Assembly (NCBI GenBank): GCA_017163975.1
Contig: JAFFSR010000345.1
Location: 10,001-74,000 of the forward strand
DNA: 64,000 bases
Direction of reading: 5' to 3'
Origin: Anastatus disparis
Lineage: Eukaryota; Arthropoda; Insecta; Hymenoptera; Eupelmidae
Below the pieces are notes generated by a model. That model was not told where the DNA came from, did not search any database, and was given only the letters and a program-made list of their open reading frames with translations. How positions within the stretch are numbered: position 1 is the first letter of the stretch; every line of letters begins with the position of its first letter. Shown here piece by piece: positions 56,257 to 64,000 of this stretch. The translations under genes were made by a program, and so were the position numbers.

Positions 56257-56930
56257 TGTAAACCGTTAAAACTGTATTTATTAATTTTTAAAGTTTAATT
56301 CATTAAACTTTATTTAATAAACTTGATTTATTAATTTTATAAAATTTTAATTATTATTATAACTTATTTTTGTAATTTAGGACGTTGATTCTTTAGGATA
56401 GGTATCCAAGAATAAAAGAATATTTATATATATGTGTGTGTGTTGAATTTAACTTATCTTCATTTCTCCTTCTTAAGGGGAATCCTCATACCGACATAGA
56501 GTTCTACCTTATCTACATTTAAATTATGAATTTTAATAAAAATTTAACTATTCATGACTAAAATTCGTAGGAGAGGCACATTCTTAACATGCCAAAGAAT
56601 TTATTGCAACGTTAAAAGACAATATAGAGGCAAAAATAAAGATGAACACTGCTTAATACGATTAACTTTTCAATGTAGTTATGAATAATCGTATTATGCA
56701 GTTTTTGTCTTCATTCTCACTTTTATTATATCTTTTGACGTTGCAATAAATTCTTTAAAATGTTAAGAATGTGCCTCTTCTATGAATTTTAGTCAAAAAT
56801 AGTTAAATTTTTATTAAAATGCATAATTCAAATGTAGATAAGGTAGATCTCTGTGCCGGTATGCGGACACCCCTTAACCTTGAGTACAATAAATTTAGGC
56901 GAAGCGTAGCCGTAGACGGTAAGTATGAAA
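56257..56930 (-). repeat. Left (3') LTR of the Ty3/Gypsy element, alignable part
   Basis: Starting TGTAAACCGTT, the segment matches 63744-64000 (start TGTTAACCGTT) for about 215 bp up to TCTCCTTCTTA. It then matches again after a 397-bp MITE (AGTACAATAA, GACGAAGCGTAGCC-like). The inner boundary lies beyond 56930 and cannot be set because the other LTR is cut by the window. Confidence 0.85.
56477..56873. mobile_element. TTAA-flanked palindromic MITE in the LTR
   Basis: This 397-bp element has GGGGAATCCTCATACCG at the left end and a diverged complement at the right. The arms meet near 56670. TTAA lies at 56473-56476 and 56874-56877. The right LTR of the host element has an uninterrupted TCCTTCTTACCCTTTAGTAC at this point, which is the empty site. 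Confidence 0.9.
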
Positions 56931-57290
56931 TTAAGCTTGCGAGCTAAAGACTCTTGGGTTTTTATACTATGGGTAAAAGACAGTTGCATTCTTTCGTGTG
57001 TATGATATTATTGATACTCTTATAATTTCGGGTTAAAGATTGATTGAATTTTGCATGTGATGCAGTTTAGAGTTCGATCGCCTCTTGTGCATCGCATTCT
57101 TGTGTATCGCATTCTCGTGAACGTATAACGTTATTGTGTGCTATTGCATTCTCAAGGTAGAAGACTTGACATATGATGCGTACGGAGTTCAATCACCCTC
57201 GAGTGAAATGTGCAAGATAAATATAAGTATAAATGTGCTATGAATGTTTGTCTTTGTTTACACGTAATTTTTCACTGTCGGTGTTATTAA

Positions 57291-57588
57291 CCTTTTCAGA
57301 ACCAATGTACATTACAATGTACATTGACATTTTTTGGTTTTTTTGAGATTGTGCAAAAGTGGCTTCAAATTTTGTGAAAAAAAATATGTGTATTAGATTG
57401 AAGTGGCATATTTCCGATCTCAAACTGAGGGCCTAAGTTATTATATCTTTGATAGAAACTGAGAAAACTTGAAAGGAAAAAAAAAAAAATTTTTTTATCG
57501 CAAAAATTGCTTAATAAATGAACACTTATCATCGCTAAATGGTTATCAGAACTTTTCATGATGAAATAATAATTCCGTTCTGAAAGGG
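57291..57588. mobile_element. piggyBac-like MITE truncating env
   Basis: TTAA at 57287-57290 and 57589-57592 flank a 298-bp segment with inverted ends CC(C/T)TTTCAGAAC. The ends match those of the element at 40953 (CCCTTTCAG). An internal A/T run (57478-57497) lies near its right end. It interrupts the env-like frame, whose last about 75 predicted residues are MITE-encoded. Confidence 0.8.
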
Positions 57589-58477
57589 TTAACATATCAT
57601 CGTATTGCTGCTTTTTATATAAACTGTGTAGACCATTTATTAACATTTCAGGTTTTAATAATGCAGGTGATAATATTCCATTTCTCGCTATATTTATAGA
57701 ATTGAATAGGTCTGTTATATAAGCCTCATACTCCTCTAGCAATGCATCAATTTCTTGCAGACTAAGTAATACAATTTGATTGCCTTGATAATTGTTAAGC
57801 ATTGTTGATATTCCAAGACTCCAGTTTATTAATTTATCTTCATTTTCTTTAAATATATAAAATTGTTTTGTAAATAAATCAAAGGTCTCTTTCATATACA
57901 GTGTTTGATTTTTAATTGCTACTAGCGAGTCTTCTGTATGTTTATGTAGCTTGTCTATCTCTTGATTTATACAGTCGGCATCATCAGAGTTTAAGGTACC
58001 AAATAAGAATTTGCTGGATGTTCCTACAAAGTTGAATAATCCTCTCTTCTTTCTGTTGCGCTCTGAATGTAAAAATAAAGATAATCTTGCTAATAGTTCA
58101 TTTTGACGTTTTTCTTGATGCATTATGAAATTTTTTGCAGTACAGTAAACATTATTACATACTTCTTTGATTCTTATTAATCTGTTTTGCATGTCTATTT
58201 TATTTTGTAAAAGGGATGTAAGATTTATGTAGTTAACAATAGTCCAAGTATCTTCGAACACATAAGCAGTTCCGTAATTTTTCTGTAATACGGGTATATT
58301 AGCTGGTGTGATTTCTATGCCTGCTTTGCAGTGATGAAATGTATCAATCAACATGACTCTTAATATGATTATCGCCTTCATCTGTAACAAAGTAGGGATT
58401 CGAAATAAGCGTGATCCCATTAAAATGTCGCCTGAGAATTTTAGTTTCAAATAAAAGCTGGACGGTATGACTTTCAT
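57589..58477 (-). pseudogene. env: env-like gene (baculovirus F-type fusion protein family), truncated
   Basis: The open frame on the minus strand encodes an F-like envelope ectodomain. A multibasic furin-type site (RNRKKR, about 58055) is followed by a GLFNFVG fusion-peptide motif and KFLFGT, characteristic of insect errantivirus envelopes. Downstream helical segments follow. The frame then runs into a MITE at 57588, so the membrane-proximal and transmembrane parts are lost. The true start is uncertain because env of such elements is normally made from a spliced mRNA. It overlaps the end of pol. Confidence 0.8.
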
Positions 58478-61400
58478 TATTGACTGTGAGAATTGTTGCT
58501 GGCCCTATAAGTCCGCACGATGTTCTTAAATTTACCCTACCCCCTGGTTGTGGGTTGATTCTTGAAGTTTGTCTGTTATCTACTGTGTTTTTATTCATTT
58601 CTTCTTGTCTTTGTATATTTTCTCTTGCTTCTTTTGCTTTCTTTGTATTTTCTTCGAGTCGTTTATTTAGTGAGTTTGACTTGTCATGGTTCCAATTTTC
58701 TTTAGGTAAGATTCGTTCAAAGTTATTCGTTATATTTTGTAGTAGGGTGTATTGTTCTATTATAAGCAGTAATGATTGGGTGAAAGCTTTTATTGTTGGA
58801 GACTGCTCTAATTATTCTTTTCTTTAAGGTCCCTATAAGCCTTTCTACTATACTGTTTGATTGTGGATGTAATGGAGTTGTTGGTATGTATTCTATTTTA
58901 TGTTTTTATAATAAATTTTGAAATGCCCTTGTTGTAAACGTAGCTGCGTTGTCACTTATTATTTTTTTTTTTGGTATTCCCCATTCACTCATTAAATCTT
59001 CCATAGATTGCGTAGTTTGATCTAGATTTTTCAATTGATAAACTTTAGCATATCGTGAAAGCGCTTCTATGATAAAAAGTAATTTCATTCCCTTTTCTTC
59101 ATCATGATCCTATATACCATAATTCATTGATTTCTTTTGGCGTGTTTATGATAGTGCCTGGAGCCTTAAATCTGCTGTTAAAATTTCTTTCCGCTTTTGT
59201 TCTTTCTCTTCTGCTTTTGTTTTCCAACAATATTTACGCAGCTGGAACATAGTTTTATCATAAACCCAATGAGCTTCGCTATGGGCTCTTGCTAATGTTT
59301 TTCTAGGTTTTTCACAATCCACATGAGTCTGTGCTAGACTCTTAATTCTTATTCTTTTTGGGAAACGAGCAAGTTTCGATAGTAAATCTTGAGCCGAAGC
59401 GTCGTCAAAATTTCTTAATTCTATAATTTCTGCTTTATAATTAGGGTAATGGCTACGTAAATAATTTATTGGTGATCGTATTAATTCTTCATTTGGAGTT
59501 AGTATAATGTCTCCTTCACATGCTTGTTTTATTTCTATCTTTCCATATTTTGGATCTTTTTCTGTCCGAAAGTGTACAAGTGTTATTTCCTTTATACCTC
59601 TTTAAGCTGCTATAGTTTTCAAATGGTCTGTAGCGTCGAAGAATTTCTTTCTATTAAAACCTCTGAGTTCCAATATTTGTCCCTCTGTGTATTTAGACAG
59701 TATTTCCTTTAAAACTTGTTTTATGTCTTGATTATCAGTATTATATCACCTTCTATAGCATTAACGTACCTTTTTTGTGGGTTTTCTCTTTTTGCTACAA
59801 ATGCTCGGCTAAAAGCATCGGCATTAGTATTTAATTTACCCTTTTTATATTCTACTATAGGTTAAAAATCTGTAATTTTTAATGAAAGTTTAAAAATTCT
59901 AGATCCGATTTCTGGTGATTTTGATTTGATGAGATCTGCTAATGGTGCATGGTCTGTTATTAAAATGAAAGGTTTCCCATATAGAAAATGTCTAAAATGA
60001 CGCATCGCCCATACTGCTGCTAATAATTCCTTTCCGGTAGTCGAATAATTCTTTTCAGCTTGATTGAGTGTTCTTGAAGAATAGGCGCAAGGTAAATCTT
60101 TTCCTTTATTGTAATCTCCTTGACTAAGAATTGCACCAAGTTCTTCATTACTCGCATCTATTGTCAGTATGAACATCTCTTCTAAATTAGGGTATTTTAA
60201 TATTGGTGATGATGTTAATTTTTGCTTTAATATTTCAAAAGCATTTTATCCGCCTATAGTATCCGCATAATCCTAGAAATTGTCTGATATCCTTTCGATT
60301 GAAAGGTTGTTTATGATTTCTTATACATTCTAATTTGTTTGGAATAGGATATACTCCTTTTTCTGTGATGAGATGTCCTTAATATTCTCATTCTGGTTTT
60401 ACATATTCACATTTATCAGGCTGCAACTTTAAGCCTGCAGTTCCAAGACGATCAAATAATATTTGTTAGTTCTTTAGATGTTCTTTAAAGGTTCTTGAGA
60501 ATACTATAATGTCATTTAGGTATACGAAACATATAGTGCCTATTGGTCCTTGTAATTTCAAATTCATTATTCTTTGAAATGTAGCAGGTGCGTTTTTAAG
60601 GCCCATTGGCATTTGTTTAAATTCTCAATGCCCTTTATGAGTAGAAAATGCAGTACGCTCTCTGTGTTCTGGAAAAACCGGTACTTGATAAAAGCCTGAG
60701 GTTAATTCAAATGCAGAGAAGTATCTTATACCTCCTAATTGGTCAAGGATTTCATTTATTGACGGCAATGGGTAATTGTCTTGAAGTGTGTATTCATTTT
60801 ATTTCGTGAAATCTATTACAACTCTATATTTTTGTATTCCTGATGCATCCATTTTCTTTGGAACACACCAAACAGGTGATACAAAAGGCGAATTTGACTT
60901 TGTTATAATACCTTCATTTTCAAATTTTTCTATTTGTCTGTCTATTTCCTTATGTAAAGATAATGGGTGTCGATATAATTTCGAAACAACTAGTTGATTT
61001 ATTGTTAAATCTATACGATGATACATATTCTTGAGCGATGGTGCATTATCTCCTTCTAATTGAAAAATATCATTGTATTCTTTGACTAATGTTTGTATTG
61101 CTAATGCCTGTTCTCTCGGCAAATGCGATGTGCGTGTATTATCTATAATAAGTTTATCACAATGATATTTTTCTGTCATGAACGTTTGTTTATTATATAC
61201 TTGTTTCTGTAGGAAAATAGTTTTATAAATATTTTGTTTTTGTTCTTGAAATTCTTCTATCTCCATTTTAGTATCTATTTTCATTTCCTTTACTGACTCA
61301 TTAACGATGTTGAGTGTTGTACTTTTATTTTGTACTGTATATATTGCTGGTGTTATCATATTTTTCGGATCGGTTATTATGTACTCTCCATCTGGTATAT

Positions 61401-61908
61401 CTATATCTATTTTTATAAGATTGATTCCTTGATTTACATAAACAGATTTTTCATTGAATGTGAATTGTAAAGGGTTATCTTGTGCATCAAAAATTTTTAT
61501 ATTTTGTTTGTCTGTATCAATTAATGTTTTATAATGTTGTAGCCATCCTCGGCCCAATAACCCATCGGCATCGAGAGGTATTTTATTGCTTGCGACATGA
61601 TATATAAAGTCCTTTCCAAAAACATTCAATTTACATTTGCCAAGCATTGTGTGATTTCCGTTAGCCATCTGTATTGTTTGTCTCTTTTCTGGTTTTTGTC
61701 TTATAGGATTGCAGGTATTAAGATCCAACACTTTGTCTTTAATGAATGTTATGCCTGCTCCTGTGTCCACTAAGAATTTTAATAATTTTCCTCCTGTCCC
61801 TGAGGGTCGCATCCAGAGATGCCAATGCTTTCCATCTGTTGGAAAGATTGCGTCTGGTAACTCTGGTCTTCCCAATAATTCTGACGATCGGGCGGAGTTT
61901 TCAACCAT
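58344..61908 (-). pseudogene. pol: Ty3/Gypsy pol: protease, RT, RNase H, integrase, broken
   Basis: The first part (61908-60799) is open: aspartyl protease with FLVDTGAG (about 61770), then the RT start (PVWCVPKK, YRVVIDFTK) to a stop at 60799. RT continues in fragments. The catalytic box reads YLND instead of the usual YxDD. RNase H (60176-59862) has TIDASN and TDHAPL. The integrase zinc region (about 59300-59220, AHSEAHW) and core (about 59088-58906, SDNAATF) follow with frame breaks. The C-terminal tail is near 58598-58344. Pol starts in the -1 frame relative to gag. Confidence 0.8.
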
Positions 61909-63209
61909 GGTGTCGGATCCTCTAAATAAGTTTTGCTTTTTAAAGCATTGAGGCGAAAATTTACTCTATGTGCATTTTGATGTTTAAAATAATGCTCTTT
62001 GTCATGACCGTATTTATTACAGTGGGAGCATGTAGGTTTATCCTCTTTTTTATCTAATCGATAATTTTTTTGTCGATCTTGTGAAAAGCTTCTATCACGT
62101 GTGTAATTTTTATCCGGTGTTGAATGTTTCTCACGATTTCTTGAATCATATCTAGAATGACTCCTATCTCTTGAATGTTTTTCATATCTATCTCTTCTGG
62201 ATCTCTCCTCATGTTTATTATAATTTCTATTTCGAAGTTCTTTGTCTTCTTTTCGGAGTTTTTCTTTGTATAAAGCTTGTTGATGCGCTATCGGTAAAGT
62301 GTGTGGTTTATTTTGTTGTACGGCTAAACGTAAGCCTTTTGAATACAAACCTCTTATAAATTTCGAAATCGCGTTTTTATTTACATAAAGCCGGTGCATA
62401 TCTCTAAAATCGTCGTTTGAACCGTCTATTGAAATCTGTATTCGACGATTTATGTTATTATAACTTTGTATATTATCCGCCACCTTTTCATTTGTTCTCT
62501 GTCTCATAGAGTTACGCATTTCAGCTAATTGATCATATTCAAGTTCTAGTTTTTCAAAGTGTGTGTTATAACATTCTTTGAGTTGCACTGCCGTAGTCAC
62601 TTGATTTCTTTCAAATACTTCTTGTGCCTTTCCTTTAAGCTTAACTGCTATTACCTTCCGTACAAGCGCTGATATTTCCTGCTCAGAGCTAAGTTGTCGG
62701 GAGGCGCAAATGATTTGATCAATAAATGCGCTAATATCTGTTGATCCATCATATTCCCTTATCTCTGTTAAGAGTTCACGTATCAATAAATGATGTTCTC
62801 TCTTTAATCCCGAAAGAACATTTAATCTAGGGTTGTTGTTTCTAACTGCAGGTGGTATACTTGGGATTGGTGGTGGATTTTTATTTTCTGTCATCTGAGT
62901 ATTTAAAATATGTAATTGTTCTGTCAATAATATTAATTGCTTTTCTAATGCGTCGGCCTTTTCCTTTTGACGTTGCGATTCTTGCACTACATTTTGTTCG
63001 TCTTGATCGCATTGCGTTATGTCTTCATTCGATTTAAATTTCTTTAGTAAACTGTCCATCTCACTGGGTTTTGAATTTATTTTTAATTTATAAAGACCGT
63101 CTGTAGTGTCGTAGAAATTGTTAGAAACGTCAGAAAGGGAAGTAGCTGATCGTGGGGTATTTTTCGATCTTACACTATCGTTATCGTCTTCACGATAATC
63201 ACAACACAT
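61779..63209 (-). CDS. gag: Ty3/Gypsy gag, intact 476 codons
   Basis: The frame is fully open. The N-terminal third is acidic and contains a coiled-coil-like Lys/Glu/Gln stretch (residues about 70-105). The middle is a capsid-like helical region (about 130-300). A long Arg/Ser/Asp/His-rich segment (about 320-385) precedes one knuckle, CSHCNKYGHDKEHY, where the fourth metal ligand expected as Cys is Tyr. The last 130 bp overlap pol, and the pol frame is -1 relative to gag, consistent with ribosomal frameshifting in this group. Confidence 0.85.
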   Translation of the reverse strand: MCCDYREDDNDSVRSKNTPRSATSLSDVSNNFYDTTDGLYKLKINSKPSEMDSLLKKFKSNEDITQCDQDEQNVVQESQRQKEKADALEKQLILLTEQLHILNTQMTENKNPPPIPSIPPAVRNNNPRLNVLSGLKREHHLLIRELLTEIREYDGSTDISAFIDQIICASRQLSSEQEISALVRKVIAVKLKGKAQEVFERNQVTTAVQLKECYNTHFEKLELEYDQLAEMRNSMRQRTNEKVADNIQSYNNINRRIQISIDGSNDDFRDMHRLYVNKNAISKFIRGLYSKGLRLAVQQNKPHTLPIAHQQALYKEKLRKEDKELRNRNYNKHEERSRRDRYEKHSRDRSHSRYDSRNREKHSTPDKNYTRDRSFSQDRQKNYRLDKKEDKPTCSHCNKYGHDKEHYFKHQNAHRVNFRLNALKSKTYLEDPTPWLKTPPDRQNYWEDQSYQTQSFQQMESIGISGCDPQGQEENY

Positions 63210-63743
63210 ACACAGGTGATGTTCCTATGTGTCAACCTCTCAAGCGTGTGTGCTCCGGCTTGAGACGTTGTATGTCTTATAAATAACTTATAAATAAAAT
63301 TAATGTTACAGAAAGTTAGACATGCCTTTATTTTTCGGCTTGTCCCGCTGTGTGCTTAAAATTATTGTACGACTAACTTGAAGGTTTTTAAGAGATAATG
63401 TTTTTGAAGATCTAGTTGGCTGCGTCTCTTTAACCGCTGGCGGTGCAGAAGACCTCTTTTATTATAGAGATGATCCTCTCTTTATCCCTGGGGATGCAGA
63501 CGTAGCCTGATGAACCCTTCAACTACTGATAATTTACTCCTGAGAGTGTGGTCTATTGCCACTAGATTAAAGATAAGTTTTCTTGATATCGGAGTTTCGT
63601 TTAATTGTCTTTTATCACTTAGCTTCTTTTAATTTTTAAACTCCTTCGTTTTCTCCTGAGAGAAAATATTTTAAGAAATCGGAGTTTCATTTAATCACTT
63701 TTATCACTTGGCTTCACTATCCTCTTACGCTGCCACCAATTTA
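63210..63743 (-). other. Ty3/Gypsy leader with candidate primer-binding site
   Basis: This is a non-coding leader between the 5' LTR and gag. On the minus strand TTGGTGGCAGCGTAA lies about five bases from the LTR end (about 63727-63738). It is the expected location of a tRNA primer-binding site and resembles the TTGG(T)-type sites of Ty3/Gypsy elements. Confidence 0.45.
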
Positions 63744-64000
63744 TGTTAACCGTTGGAACTGTATTTATTAATTTGTAAAGTTTGATTTATTAAACTTTAT
63801 TTAATAAACTTGATTTATTAATTTTTTAAAATTTTAATTAATATTATAACTTATTTTTGTAATTTAGGAGGTTGATTGTTTAGGATAGGTATCCAAGAAT
63901 AAAAGAATATTTATATATATGTGTGTGTGTTGAATTGAACTTATCTTTATTTCTCCTTCTTACCCTTTAGTACAATAATTTTAGACGAAGCGTAGCCTTA
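63744..64000 (-). repeat. Right (5') LTR of the Ty3/Gypsy element, cut by window end
   Basis: It begins TGTTAACCGTT and aligns with 56257 onward. It contains the GTGTGTGTGTTGAATT stretch and the uninterrupted MITE target TCCTTCTTACCC near 63955-63966. It continues beyond the window. Confidence 0.85.

Larger units (their letters stand above)
56257..64000 (-). mobile_element. Errantivirus-like Ty3/Gypsy element with gag, pol and env
   Basis: Both LTRs are recognisable: the left at 56257 onward and the right at 63744 to beyond the window. The minus-strand order is LTR, leader, gag (63209-61779), protease-RT-RNase H-integrase (61908 to about 58344), env-like (58477 to about 57589), LTR. By eye about 12 differences occur over 215 aligned LTR bases, indicating a moderately old insertion. 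It is inserted in the Helitron. Its far end and target duplication are outside the window. Gag is open, but pol and env are damaged. Confidence 0.85.

Overview
The window is eukaryotic and contains no host gene that I can recognise. It reads as a stack of transposable elements from an arthropod, most likely an insect. The evidence is the combination of R1-clade LINEs, BEL/Pao and errantivirus-like Ty3/Gypsy LTR elements, Helitron remnants, tRNA-derived SINEs and many hairpin MITEs in a strongly AT-rich background. A hymenopteran is plausible but cannot be shown from this sequence.

Region 1 (1-15.9 kb, clearly richer in G+C than the rest) holds three related R1-clade non-LTR elements lodged in one (TTA)n microsatellite. 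Element A (+, up to about 5841, 5' end not identified) has gag-like ORF1 and an ORF2 with one single-base frameshift. It is followed by about 310 TTA units. Element B (+, 6809-9060) has 5' and 3' ends matching C but carries only ORF1; ORF2 is absent. Element C (-, 15298-9169) is full length but its ORFs carry several stops and frameshifts. B and C meet tail to tail across a short (TTA)n tract, and C's 5' end abuts another. A scrambled gag/RT fragment follows at 15.4-15.86 kb.

Region 2 (16-33 kb) holds a degenerate BEL/Pao element (17.3-20.9 kb), a telomere-like degenerate repeat (23.2-27.1 kb) split by a 2.1-kb TIR element and a hairpin MITE, a LINE relic (29.6-31.7 kb) interrupted by a tRNA-derived SINE with a 12-bp target duplication, and a helicase scrap of a Helitron (33.0-33.4 kb).

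Region 3 (33.6-53.9 kb) holds a minus-strand BEL/Pao relic, a second SINE family, a chain of long palindromes (36.7, 38.8, 40.2, 40.7-42.3 kb), a 4.7-kb palindrome made of inverted Helitron fragments (43.4-48.1 kb), a protease-like relic, a 2.45-kb inverted-repeat block, and a third BEL/Pao fragment cut by a SINE.

Region 4 (54-64 kb) holds a Helitron Rep-region relic into which an errantivirus-like Ty3/Gypsy element (minus strand, gag-pol-env, 56257 to beyond the window) has inserted. Its left LTR and its env are each interrupted by a TTAA-flanked MITE. The partly visible right LTR gives the empty site for the first of these.

I found no CRISPR array, no rRNA and no convincing functional tRNA. 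The most interesting signals are the (TTA)n-targeting LINE family with its ORF1-only partner, and the set of TTAA-targeting palindromic elements with empty-site evidence.
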